From Candidatus Hydrogenedentota bacterium (lineage in GTDB: Bacteria > Hydrogenedentota > Hydrogenedentia > Hydrogenedentales > CAITNO01), in the NCBI GenBank assembly GCA_012730045.1, contig JAAYBR010000062.1, forward strand, positions 1-64,000: DNA of 64,000 bases, written 5' to 3'. A program made the translations under genes and the position numbers. Below, in pieces: positions 8,507-17,024 of the stretch (positions within the stretch are counted from its first letter, which is position 1; each line of letters starts with the position of its first letter). The notes beneath the pieces were generated by a model. It saw nothing but the letters and a program-made list of their open reading frames with translations, made no database searches and was not told the DNA's origin.

Positions 8507-8901
8507 TTGACGCCCCCTGCCGGGAGTCCCATCGCGAAGACCACTAGTCGCATTTTTCGCCTTTTGCGCGGAAAATGCGACAAATTTTCCCTTGACATTC
8601 TTTTCAGCCTTGGTCTATAACAATACAAGATGGCCCGGAGTCCGTCCGCCCGTGATGCGGGGGGATGGACGGTTGGGCTAGTAAAAATGGACGGGATTGG
8701 CCGCCGGAGCCTTCCCCCCGGGCGGATTGCGCCGCCGAAGCGGGGGGTGAGAGGCCGCAACGGGCGCTCCCGTTGGTAGTTTGTTGACAACGGACTGCGG
8801 GGCCTCCGCAACACTGCGGATTCCCCGCGGGACCGGGACAGCGAATGGGCAAGGCGGGGCCGTCGGGCAGCTCCGGCGATTCCGTCAAAGGAGACAGGCG
8901 T
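8507..8901. other. Intergenic region with promoter elements, no gene seen
   Basis: This 395-base gap contains an AT-richer stretch (8570-8630) with the promoter listed separately. A GC-rich inverted repeat follows around 8715-8750 (CCCCCCGG and CGGGGGG arms). A second TTGACA at 8784-8789 has only a weak -10 candidate near 8810. The upstream in-frame ATG at 8845 is a less likely start for the protease than 8902. I see no small gene here. Confidence 0.6.
8592..8621 (+). promoter_or_regulatory. Sigma70-type promoter upstream of the M4 peptidase
   Basis: TTGACA (8592-8597) and TATAAC (8616-8621) are separated by 18 bases within a locally AT-rich segment. The expected start near 8628 gives a leader of about 270 bases before the peptidase ATG. 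Confidence 0.65.
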
Positions 8902-11900
8902 ATGCGCGCACGAACAGCGGCGGGCTGGATGCGGAAGGGGTCGGGGATCGCGGCGGCGGTGATGGCCGTGGCATGCGCCGCGGGGTTCGCCCAGGCGCAG
9001 GCCACCGACCAGGACATTGCCGGGGTGCTCGAATCCATGCGGGCCCCCGCGTCCGCGGAGCTTCCCGTCGTTCACCGCGATGACGCGGGCTACCTCCATT
9101 TTCTGGCCGCCCCGGCGGGTGGGCAGTTTGCCCTGCCCGGCGGCGCCGCAAAAAGCGGCGCGCCGGAGACCGCGGCGCGCGGGTATGTGGACGCGCACAA
9201 GGGCGCCTTCGGTCTTGCCTCGCCCGGCGCGGACCTGCGGGTGAAGAAGACCAAGGACCGCCCCAACGGCGCCGTGGTGCGTTTCTCCCAGACCCATGCG
9301 GGCCTTCCCGTCATCGGGGCCGAGATGGTGGTGCGCCTGTCCGCCGACGGCGGCGTGGCGATGGTGCTGAACGACATCATGACCGACGCGTCCGCGCTGG
9401 ACGCGGACCCGTCGCTGCTGGCCCCCGATCTCACACCAGAGCAGGCGAAAGCGGCCGCGCTGCGCGCCGAATGCGCCCTTTCCCAGACGGAGAAGAACGC
9501 CTACACCGTTGGCGACACGCCCCTGCTGGCGGTGTTTTCCCCGCCGGTGTTCGGCATGAAGGGGGCTCCCGTGCTGGTGTACGAGGTGACCCTGAAGGAC
9601 AAGACGCGGGCGAACGCCTCCGTGGCGGTGAGTGTGGACGCCAAGAGCGGGGAGATGGTTTTTCGCCGGGGGCTCGGCGCCGCGGCGCTCAGCCGCGAGA
9701 TCTACGACGCCCAGGGCAAGCTCGACCCGCTGGCCGACCCCAAGCTTGTGCGCGAGGAGGGCAGCGACCCCACAGGCGACAAGTACGCCGACGCGCTGTA
9801 TGACTACTTCGGCGACGTCTACAACTGGTACAAGGACAGCTTTGGCCGCGACAGCTACGATGACAACGGCGCCATGCTCAAGGGGTATGTCAACTGCCCG
9901 ATGTACAACGCCTACTGGGACTCCTCGGAAGAGATCATGGTGTTCGACAACCGCCTGCTCGCTGACGACGTCGCCGGGCACGAGCTGACCCACGCGGTGA
10001 CGGACGCCGAGGTGAGTTTCACCTATTTCGGCTTCTCGGGCGCCCTGTCCGAGATGTACTCCGACTGGGGCGGCGAGCTGGTGGACCTTTCCAACGGCCG
10101 GGGCGACGACAGCCCCGAGTTCCGCTGGTGGATCGGCGAGGACATGGAGCTGCTGATCCCCGACTCCCGCGGGCGCGACCGCGCCGACCCGGTCACGGAA
10201 TACCCCGGGTTGCGCTACATGAAGGACCCGACGGTTTTCGGCGACCCGGACCGTCTCGGCAGCCCCTACCTGAAGAACCCCTACTCCATGACGGATCTGG
10301 GCGGGGTGCACGCCAACAACGGCATCGGCAACAAGCTGGTCTACCTGCTGACGGACGGCGACACCTTCAACGGCGAGACCGTCACCGGCATGGGTGAGGA
10401 GGTGGTCGGCCAGCTGTTCTACGCGGCATTGGACTCCCTTTCCACATCGGCCGACTACTATGACTTTTATTTCGCCCTTGGGGCCGCCGCCACCGACATA
10501 GGCCTTTCCTTCGATGGCAAACTTAATGTTGCCGCCGCGGCCCGCGCGGTCGAGATCGTTCCGCCGGAGGTGGCCCTGCTGGGGCTGCGCGACTTCCGGG
10601 CGGTGTCCGCAGTGGACGGCGACGGCCAGATTGCCGTCGCCCTCACCTGGACGAACCCCGCGATAGAGGACCTTTCCAACCTCACCGTGCTCCGCAATGT
10701 CGGCCGGTTTGCCCAGCGCCTTGGCGAGGGGACCATCCTGCCCGTGCAGCGGGGCGAGGACAAGTATCTCGACCGCGCGGTGGAGGAGGGCGTGGAGTAT
10801 TACTACACCCTGATCGCCGACGTCACCGAGAGCTTCCCACAGATCGCCTATGCGCGCGTGGTGGCCGGCGCGCCCGCGCCCAGCGTGCTCAGCCAGCCCT
10901 TCGGTTACGACGCGATTCTCGGGCAGTCCGACCCGATGGACCTTTCCTTCTCCCAGCTGACCTTTACCCCCGTGGGGGCGCCCTCCGGGGGCGTCTCGGG
11001 CGACATGCCCGGCATCAGCTACTCGAACTACGAGGGCACCTTCCGCAAGAGTGTGTACGCGCTCCCGGTGGCCCGCGCCGACGCGGACGGCGGGGCCTAC
11101 CGCCTCACCTTCACCGACGACAACGCGGTCTCCTATGTCGGGAGCGAGGTGCCCTTCCCCTTCTTCGGCAAGAAATACACGCAGCTGCATGTCGGCGCGA
11201 ACGGGTACATCTCCTTTGCGGACGTGACGCCCATTCCCGAGCTGAACTTCCCCAGCCTGGCCGCGCATTTCGCCATCCCGCGCATCTCCTTCATGTTCAA
11301 CGATTTCTCGCCCAGCATGGGCGGCGACGCCTGGTTCCGCCAGCTGGCCGACCGCATGGTGCTGACCTTTGAGGACATGCCCTCCTGGCCGTACTCTTTG
11401 CCCACGAACATGGTCGGCCGGACCACGGTCCAGGTGGAGCTGTTCTACAGCGGGCTGATCCGGTTCACCTATCTGGGTGTCGGCGCCGAGGATGCGCTTG
11501 TCGGCCTTTCAGACGGTGCGGGCTTCCCGCGCGACCCGTCCGAGGCCTTCCCCGACGAGGGCCTCCAGCAGGCCTACACCATTCCCGACCTGAGCGCGCT
11601 GCCCTCCGTGCAGACCCGTCTGGCCTTCCTCCCGACGCCTCCGGTGTCCGCCGCCGTCGGCGAGCAGATCACCTTCGACATGTCCGTGTACCGCCCCGCC
11701 GGTCTCGCGGGCGTTCCGGTGCTCTTCGGGGAGTGGAATGGTCCGGGCGCGGTGCCCTTTGCCGACCTTGGCAACGGCACGGGCCGCTTCTCCTGGACAC
11801 CGCAGCCGGACCAGAAGGGACTGTTCACCCTGCGCGCGCGCACGCGGCTGGGCGGCCAGGAGGCCTTCCAGGACGTGAGCATCTATGTGGGCCGCTCCTT

Positions 11901-12675
11901 TGCGCGGCCTTCGGCGACGGATCTGGCCGTGTCCGCCGACACGCCCTTTGAGAACCCGACGCAGAGCCGGGTGGTGCCGCTCGGCCGCGCGCTGACGGCG
12001 TCGTATGTGTACGCGCACCCCGAAAAGGACGCCGACCCGGAGTATTACGCCGAGGGCGGCTCCCTGATCTACTGGTACCGGAACGGCCAGGTGGTCATCT
12101 CGCTGATTGGGCGGGCCGTGGTGCCGTCCACCGCGACCCGTGCCAGCGACCGCTGGTGGTTCGGCGTGGTTCCCGTCACGCGGTCGGGCATTGCGGGCGA
12201 AATGGTCATGTCCCCCGTGGTCACCATCGCCGGGTTCCCCGTCATCACCTCCGTCACGCCGCCTTACGGCCTGACGCTGGGGGGCGACCGGGTCACCCTG
12301 CTGGGCGAGCGCCTGAGCGGCGTCAGCCGGGTCACCTTCGGCGGCGTGGCCGGGTCAAACATCACCGTTATCAGCGACGGCGAGCTTAGGGTGACCACCC
12401 CGCTGCACGCCGCGGGCGTGGTGGACGTGGTGGCGGAGTCCATTGACGGCGTCGGCCTGGCCGCGGGCGCGTTCCGCTTCATCGGCGACGCGACCGGCGT
12501 CCCCGTGACGGACGTGAACAAGGACGGGAAGGTGGACGCGGCGGACGTGCAGCTGGTGACGGCGGACGTCCTGCGCCGGATCACCAAGTCCGTCTGGGTG
12601 ACCGACGTGAACAACGACGGCCTGGTCAACACGCTGGACGTGCAGCTGGTGGTGAACTCCGCGCTCCTCCGGTAG
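8902..12675 (+). CDS. Secreted M4 (thermolysin-like) metallopeptidase with TIG and dockerin domains
   Basis: This is a 1257-residue zinc protease. A signal peptide (to about residue 34, AGFAQAQA) is followed by an FTP/PepSY-type propeptide. The catalytic domain has H360-E361-LT-H364, third ligand E384 in GALSEMYSD, and the transition-state histidine H470 in GGVHANNGIG, with spacing exactly as in thermolysin. After about residue 560 come fibronectin-like and beta-sandwich regions, an IPT/TIG domain (PPYGLTLGGDRVTLLGERL) and a C-terminal dockerin-type pair of calcium loops (DVNKDGKVDAADVQL, DVNNDGLVNTLDVQL). The ATG at 8902 has AAAGGAG about eight bases upstream. It is monocistronic and ends at a strong terminator. 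It should be autoprocessed and act extracellularly or on the surface. Confidence 0.93.
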   Translation: MRARTAAGWMRKGSGIAAAVMAVACAAGFAQAQATDQDIAGVLESMRAPASAELPVVHRDDAGYLHFLAAPAGGQFALPGGAAKSGAPETAARGYVDAHKGAFGLASPGADLRVKKTKDRPNGAVVRFSQTHAGLPVIGAEMVVRLSADGGVAMVLNDIMTDASALDADPSLLAPDLTPEQAKAAALRAECALSQTEKNAYTVGDTPLLAVFSPPVFGMKGAPVLVYEVTLKDKTRANASVAVSVDAKSGEMVFRRGLGAAALSREIYDAQGKLDPLADPKLVREEGSDPTGDKYADALYDYFGDVYNWYKDSFGRDSYDDNGAMLKGYVNCPMYNAYWDSSEEIMVFDNRLLADDVAGHELTHAVTDAEVSFTYFGFSGALSEMYSDWGGELVDLSNGRGDDSPEFRWWIGEDMELLIPDSRGRDRADPVTEYPGLRYMKDPTVFGDPDRLGSPYLKNPYSMTDLGGVHANNGIGNKLVYLLTDGDTFNGETVTGMGEEVVGQLFYAALDSLSTSADYYDFYFALGAAATDIGLSFDGKLNVAAAARAVEIVPPEVALLGLRDFRAVSAVDGDGQIAVALTWTNPAIEDLSNLTVLRNVGRFAQRLGEGTILPVQRGEDKYLDRAVEEGVEYYYTLIADVTESFPQIAYARVVAGAPAPSVLSQPFGYDAILGQSDPMDLSFSQLTFTPVGAPSGGVSGDMPGISYSNYEGTFRKSVYALPVARADADGGAYRLTFTDDNAVSYVGSEVPFPFFGKKYTQLHVGANGYISFADVTPIPELNFPSLAAHFAIPRISFMFNDFSPSMGGDAWFRQLADRMVLTFEDMPSWPYSLPTNMVGRTTVQVELFYSGLIRFTYLGVGAEDALVGLSDGAGFPRDPSEAFPDEGLQQAYTIPDLSALPSVQTRLAFLPTPPVSAAVGEQITFDMSVYRPAGLAGVPVLFGEWNGPGAVPFADLGNGTGRFSWTPQPDQKGLFTLRARTRLGGQEAFQDVSIYVGRSFARPSATDLAVSADTPFENPTQSRVVPLGRALTASYVYAHPEKDADPEYYAEGGSLIYWYRNGQVVISLIGRAVVPSTATRASDRWWFGVVPVTRSGIAGEMVMSPVVTIAGFPVITSVTPPYGLTLGGDRVTLLGERLSGVSRVTFGGVAGSNITVISDGELRVTTPLHAAGVVDVVAESIDGVGLAAGAFRFIGDATGVPVTDVNKDGKVDAADVQLVTADVLRRITKSVWVTDVNNDGLVNTLDVQLVVNSALLR

Positions 12676-12697
12676 GCGCGGCGAGAAGGAAAGTCAC

Positions 12698-12731
12698 GCG
12701 GGCCCGTCCCTTCGGGGGCGGGCCCGCTTTT
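12698..12731. terminator. Strong bidirectional intrinsic terminator
   Basis: A 13-bp GC-rich stem (12698-12710 with 12715-12727) closes on a TTCG tetraloop and is followed by TTTT. It lies between the convergent M4 peptidase and HAD genes and can serve both. Confidence 0.9.
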
Positions 12732-12735
12732 CCTT

Positions 12736-13440
12736 TCAGCGCGGCGGGAAGAGGGCCCGCTCCAGGGTGGCCGCGTCGAGGCCGGTGAAATCGGGGGACT
12801 TGACCAGGGCCTTCTCCGCAAAGGGCAGGCTCACGGGGTTCGCTCCGAGGAGAATGGCAACGAAGGGCATGCCCGCGGCCTCGGCCGCGAGAAACCCCGA
12901 GTAGCTGTCCTCGAAAACCACGCATGACGCGGGCGGAAGCCCCAGGCCCGCGGCGGCGGCGAGGAAGAGGTCGGGGGCGGGCTTTCCGGGCAGGCCCGCG
13001 TCCGGAGTGAGCACAACGGGAAACAGGTCACGCACGCCGAGCTGGTCGAGGACCAGCCGGGCGTTGGGTTCCGGGGCGTTTGAGGCCACGGCGCAGGGAA
13101 TCCCCGCCGCGCGAAGCTGGCCGAGGAAGGCGGGCAGTCCGGGCATGGGCCGCACCTGCGGCCCGTAGAGTTCCCGGTAAATTCCCTCCTTCTCCTCGGC
13201 GATGTCGTTCCCCAGGTCCCCGCGTCCGAAATTGCGGCGCATGTTCTCCATGATGGCCGTGTTGTCCTTGGAGTGGATGTGGCTCCGGTAGTACTCCGCG
13301 TCGAGGGGCAGCCCCCTCCGCACGCCGAGCTCGATCCAGGCGGCCTGGTGGAAGGCGTGGTTGTTTACCATGGTGCCGTCCACATCGAAGATGGCGCCCC
13401 AGACGGGACGCGGGGTTTCTTGGGGGGCTCTTGCGGACAT
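12736..13440 (-). CDS. HAD-superfamily phosphatase (beta-phosphoglucomutase/PGP-like)
   Basis: The 234-residue protein has all four HAD motifs: D19 and D21 in IFDVDGTMV, the serine of CAVASNAPEP (motif II), the lysine of GLPGKPAPDLFL (motif III), and the acidic pair of CVVFEDSYSG (motif IV). A helical cap of the beta-phosphoglucomutase/phosphoglycolate phosphatase type lies after motif I (HSKDNTAIMENM). It is cytosolic and acts on a small sugar phosphate or similar compound, but specificity cannot be set from motifs. It is convergent with the M4 peptidase gene and lies downstream of the McsB-like gene with a 46-base gap, so it may share that transcript. Confidence 0.87.
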   Translation of the reverse strand: MSARAPQETPRPVWGAIFDVDGTMVNNHAFHQAAWIELGVRRGLPLDAEYYRSHIHSKDNTAIMENMRRNFGRGDLGNDIAEEKEGIYRELYGPQVRPMPGLPAFLGQLRAAGIPCAVASNAPEPNARLVLDQLGVRDLFPVVLTPDAGLPGKPAPDLFLAAAAGLGLPPASCVVFEDSYSGFLAAEAAGMPFVAILLGANPVSLPFAEKALVKSPDFTGLDAATLERALFPPR

Positions 13441-13486
13441 GGGAGTCTTTCCGGGTGGGCTGGGTGCGCGCTGCTGGTTTCGGTTT

Positions 13487-14653
13487 TTATTCTGAAAGGA
13501 GTTCCTGGAAATACCGCGCCCGGGCCGCCGCCACAGACAGGGCGGTGCGCCCGGCGCCCCGTGCCAGGCACAGGTGCGCCGCCTGCGTCTCCGCCAGGGC
13601 GCGCGCCATGCGGCCGGGGGCCGCGCCGGGGATCAGTTCCAGGGCGCGCCCTACGCGCAGCGTGGAGAGCAGGGCGAGCCCCTCGCGGAACCCCAGCAGC
13701 CGCGCGCCCCGGGCCAGGGCCAGGGCCCGCGCAACGCGGTCCTCCAGGCGTTCCCGGTCGTGGGCGAGGGTTTGCCGCGCCTGCTCCTCCAGTCCGGCCG
13801 CCTGCCTCGCCGCGTGGCCCACCCGCAGGACCAGTTCCTCCTCCGGAACCCCCAGCGCGTCGGTGTTGTGCAGCACATACAGGTCCCCGGGGGCCGTTGT
13901 TCCGGAGCCGGAACACACGCCGTCCTCCGTGCAGAGAAGGCACTGGGCGTGCAGCGGTTCGATTTCCGCCGCCGTCAGGCAGAACTGGCCGCCCCGCGTC
14001 CTCAGGGCCGCCCCCTGCTCCGGGGGATTGCCCAGGGCGGCGGGCGCCAGGGCCAGGCGGCGCGTGTGCAGCTCGCGGACGAGCCCGCCGAGCCCGTCGC
14101 AGGCGGCGAGCGCGGGAAGGTGGAGCAGCACCCCCGCCCGGAGGCCCGTGCCCGCCATGTCGAGGCGCGAGGTGAGGAACCCCAGCCGGTCATCGCAGGC
14201 GTAGTTGAGGACGGCGGCCAGCGCGTCGTCCGTGCGGCTGACCCGCGCCCACGCGTCCTCCAGGCGGTTGCCCGGGACGGAGGCGCGCAGCAGCAGGTGG
14301 TCCCCGGCGTTGGTGAGCACCGACAGGTCCTGGGAGGGCGAAAGGTGGAGGCCGCGCGCGCGGTCGGGCAGGGCGGCCCAGGCCGCGGTGGCCAGCCAGC
14401 GCTCGGCCAGGGCCTGGGTCTCAAGCGTGTCGGAGGTTTGGGGCGCGGCCGCCAGTCCGGCGAGGGCGCTTTCCACGGCCGCGCGCACCCGCGCGGCCAC
14501 CGCGCACAGCTCCCCCTCGTTGCACCGCGCGGGAAACACGAAATCCGAAAAATTGCGCGCGAGGGTGCAGTGGGAGGCAAGAACCGCCCAGTCTCCGTCC
14601 TGCCCGTCTTCCGCCCAGGGCGGGGGGGTCTGTAAGAGGCTGCTGACGGGCAT
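13487..14653 (-). CDS. McsB-like ATP:guanido phosphotransferase homologue with degenerate active site
   Basis: The 388-residue protein aligns along the McsB/arginine kinase fold: VLASHCTLARNFSDFVFP for the N-terminal SSRxRLARN segment, LSVLTNAGDHLLLR for the NEEDH loop, and FLTSRLDMAGTGLRAGVLLHLPAL for TSCPTNVGTGLRASV. At each catalytic site the residues are changed: the arginines of SSRxRL are lost, NEED has become NAGD, the catalytic cysteine is arginine, and the GEGSE loop is absent. The RDxxRA phosphoarginine pocket near the C-terminus is also missing. It therefore probably binds or scaffolds rather than phosphorylates arginine. The start at 14653 follows the McsA-like stop by four bases. 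The longer frame upstream overlaps that gene. Confidence 0.8.
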   Translation of the reverse strand: MPVSSLLQTPPPWAEDGQDGDWAVLASHCTLARNFSDFVFPARCNEGELCAVAARVRAAVESALAGLAAAPQTSDTLETQALAERWLATAAWAALPDRARGLHLSPSQDLSVLTNAGDHLLLRASVPGNRLEDAWARVSRTDDALAAVLNYACDDRLGFLTSRLDMAGTGLRAGVLLHLPALAACDGLGGLVRELHTRRLALAPAALGNPPEQGAALRTRGGQFCLTAAEIEPLHAQCLLCTEDGVCSGSGTTAPGDLYVLHNTDALGVPEEELVLRVGHAARQAAGLEEQARQTLAHDRERLEDRVARALALARGARLLGFREGLALLSTLRVGRALELIPGAAPGRMARALAETQAAHLCLARGAGRTALSVAAARARYFQELLSE

Positions 14654-14657
14654 TGTG

Positions 14658-15182
14658 CTAGTCGAGCTCCCTTCCGGGGTGTCTGAGGGCCGCGTCAAGC
14701 CGTTTGATTTCATCCCTGATCACGGCGGCCTGCTCGTAGTCCTCCAGGCGGAGCACGCTGCGCAGCAGGGTCCGCTTGTGCTGAAGCTGGGCGTGCAGCT
14801 GCGCGCGCCCGTCATCCACCCGGGGCGTCTTTCCCTGGTGCCGCATGCCCCGGTGCAGCCCCTCCATCACCGCCTCCACCTCCGCGCCGAAATGCCGGTA
14901 GCAGGCCGGACATCCCACGGTGGCCCCCTCCAGCACCCGGGCCAGTGTGTCGCCGCACGAGGGGCACGCGCGGGCCGCACCGCCGCTTCGCGGCGGCGCC
15001 CCCGGACTGCGGGCGGGCGCACGCACGGTCGGCTGGGATTCCCCGAGCGAGAAGGCGGACGAGGCGTCCCGCTGGTAGCTGTCCAGGCACTCCGCGCACA
15101 GGTCTTGATGAACCACCGTGCCGTCCACCACCTCGGCGTACTTCACCGTCGCTGGGTTTCTATGGCATTTCTGGCAAAGCAT
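14658..15182 (-). CDS. McsA-like zinc-finger protein with UVR motif
   Basis: This 174-residue protein has four CxxC pairs (MLCQKC, LCAEC, CPSCG, GCPAC) that would bind two zinc ions. A Pro/Arg-rich linker separates the first two pairs from the last two. A C-terminal UvrB/UvrC motif lies at about 140-170 (LRLEDYEQAAVIRDEIKRL). This is the layout of McsA, the activator of the protein-arginine kinase McsB in Firmicutes stress control. Its gene lies directly upstream of the McsB-like gene with a four-base gap, as in the ctsR operons, but no CtsR or ClpC gene is present. Family identity is good; function with a degenerate partner is open. Confidence 0.87.
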   Translation of the reverse strand: MLCQKCHRNPATVKYAEVVDGTVVHQDLCAECLDSYQRDASSAFSLGESQPTVRAPARSPGAPPRSGGAARACPSCGDTLARVLEGATVGCPACYRHFGAEVEAVMEGLHRGMRHQGKTPRVDDGRAQLHAQLQHKRTLLRSVLRLEDYEQAAVIRDEIKRLDAALRHPGRELD

Positions 15183-15318
15183 GGCGTCAACTCCGCCCTG
15201 AGTATATCACCGCGCGCCCCGGGGGGGCACGGGGGACAATGGATGTGCCGGACACGTGCGGGCCTTTCGTTCGAGGCATGACGGTCCCCCCCGCGACTGC
15301 GGGAACTGCCGCCCGCGA

Positions 15319-15348
15319 TTGACAGCGCGGTGCCGCACGCGCTATTTT
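15319..15348 (+). promoter_or_regulatory. Putative promoter of the small membrane protein gene
   Basis: TTGACA (15319-15324) is followed after 18 bases by TATTTT (15343-15348). The start would be near 15355, about 48 bases before the chosen ATG. Confidence 0.55.
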
Positions 15349-15402
15349 TTGAGGCAGGGCAGTACCAAATCTCGGGTTGAAATCGTCATGGAGGGCTTTG
15401 TG

Positions 15403-15606
15403 ATGCGGGAAAAAGACTTTGTCCTGTCGTTGATGGTTCCGGGGGGCTGGCTGGCGGGCATCTTGGGGCTGGTGGCCGGGGTGATCGGCTTCGTGGTCTA
15501 CACGGTGGCCTCTCCCGTGCTGTTTTTTGTCGCCCTGTTTTATCCCGGCGGGCCGGAGGACCTTTTTAACGCCCTGATCAACGAGGACGGGGGCGGGGAG
15601 GAGTAG
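15403..15606 (+). CDS. Small membrane protein of unknown function
   Basis: The product is 67 residues. It starts MREKDFVLSLMVPGGWL, then has two closely spaced hydrophobic segments (LAGILGLVAGVIGFVVYTV and SPVLFFVALFY), and ends in an acidic tail (INEDGGGEE). I do not recognise a family. GGAGGG lies seven bases before the ATG at 15403. A further in-frame ATG at 15388 overlaps this Shine-Dalgarno and is unlikely to be used. The promoter upstream and the clean hydrophobic pattern support a real gene. It precedes the MFS gene on the same strand by about 80 bases. Confidence 0.6.
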   Translation: MREKDFVLSLMVPGGWLAGILGLVAGVIGFVVYTVASPVLFFVALFYPGGPEDLFNALINEDGGGEE

Positions 15607-15684
15607 TCCGGCGGGGGCGCGCGGGGCCCCCGGCGGCGGATGGGGCGGAGGGAACCCCGCGTCCGGGGTCCCCGGAGGACACCT

Positions 15685-16911
15685 TTGGCCCGGGACACAA
15701 CGACAAGCCTGCACCCCAAGGCGGGGCTGGTGCTTTCGCTGAACGCGCTCTACAACGTGGCCGAGGCCCTGTGCTCGGTCTTCGTGGGCGTCTATTTCTA
15801 CGTCAACAGCCTCGATTTCCGGGTGGTTTGCCTGCACTACGCGACGCTCTATGCGGTGACCCCGGTGGTGTTCCTTCTGGCGGGGTGGTACGCGAAAACC
15901 CGGGACCGGGTGCATGTCTTCCGCATCGGGCTGGTGCTGCACGCGGCGTACTACGGGGCGCTCCTCTGGCTTCAGGAGGACTCGGCGGACCACGCTGTGG
16001 CGCTGGGCGTCCTGCTGGGGGTGACCTGGGGGTTTTTCTGGGCGGGGAACAACACCTTCACCTTCGACTACAGCACCCTCGAGCGCCGGGACTACTTCCT
16101 GGGGATGCTCTCCACGGTGAGCGCCGTGGCGCGGCTGGCGGGTCCGCTGATCGCCGGTCTCATCATCGGCCTGGCACCCCATGCCGAAACGGGTTACCGC
16201 GCCGTGTTCACCCTGGCGTTGTTGCTGTATCTGGCGGCCATCGCGGCAAGCATGCGGATCCCGCACGACGGGGTCCGCCGCCCCTTTCATCCGCGCCCGG
16301 CGTTCTTTCCGCCGTCCGGCGACTGGCGCCTGGTCATGGCCGCCTCGGCGACCCTTGCCGGTTCCTTCCATATCCTCCAGTTCGTGCTTGCCGTGATCCT
16401 GTTCCTGCGCACGGGCAGCGAGATCAGCGTGGGCGGGTTTGCCTCGGCCCAGGGGCTCATCGGGGTGGCGGCGGCCTGGCTGGTGGGGCGCACGGTCACG
16501 GTCCACACCCGGAAGCCCTTCATGCTGGCGGGCACGCTGGTGATGGTTGCGGCGGGCTGCCTGGTCGCCTGGCGGCTGGACCTGGTGACCCTGGTGCTCT
16601 TCGGGTTCCTGCGCAGCGTGTCCGAGCCGCTCTTCGGCATCCCGCACACGGGCATCCGCTTCGACGTCATGTCCCGCACCGCCGCCCCCGGCGACCGCAT
16701 CGAGTACCTGGCCGCGTGGGAGCTTCCCCTGGCGGCGGGCCGCCTGTTCACCATGACCCTCGTGGTGCTCCTGTACACCTTTTTCGGCGAGACGGGGCTT
16801 CGCGCCGCCATCGCCCTGGTCAGCCTGTACCGCGTGGGCACCTATCTCCTTCTCCGCCGGGTGTCCATCGTGGCCCGCCCGGAACTCCTGGAGGAGCGGG
16901 CGCGCGGCTGA
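15685..16911 (+). CDS. MFS transporter
   Basis: The protein has 408 residues with about 12 hydrophobic segments and a basic central loop (RIPHDGVRRPFHPRPAFF), the usual two-bundle MFS layout. The loop after TM2 (GWYAKTRDRVHVF) fits the cytoplasmic MFS signature only loosely. It is an inner-membrane secondary transporter; the substrate is not predictable. I chose a TTG start at 15685 because GGAGG ends six bases before it and it puts a short tail before the first helix. The in-frame ATG at 15640 would add 15 arginine/proline-rich residues and has no good Shine-Dalgarno. Confidence 0.8.
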   Translation: MARDTTTSLHPKAGLVLSLNALYNVAEALCSVFVGVYFYVNSLDFRVVCLHYATLYAVTPVVFLLAGWYAKTRDRVHVFRIGLVLHAAYYGALLWLQEDSADHAVALGVLLGVTWGFFWAGNNTFTFDYSTLERRDYFLGMLSTVSAVARLAGPLIAGLIIGLAPHAETGYRAVFTLALLLYLAAIAASMRIPHDGVRRPFHPRPAFFPPSGDWRLVMAASATLAGSFHILQFVLAVILFLRTGSEISVGGFASAQGLIGVAAAWLVGRTVTVHTRKPFMLAGTLVMVAAGCLVAWRLDLVTLVLFGFLRSVSEPLFGIPHTGIRFDVMSRTAAPGDRIEYLAAWELPLAAGRLFTMTLVVLLYTFFGETGLRAAIALVSLYRVGTYLLLRRVSIVARPELLEERARG

Positions 16912-17024
16912 TCCGCGCCCCGCGCCCGGTCTCGCGCGGGTTGCGCTGGCGTGCCGCGGGGGAATATCATCCCGTCAGGCAGGACCATGTGCGGCGGAAC
17001 CGTTGACTCTTGGAGGGATGTGTC

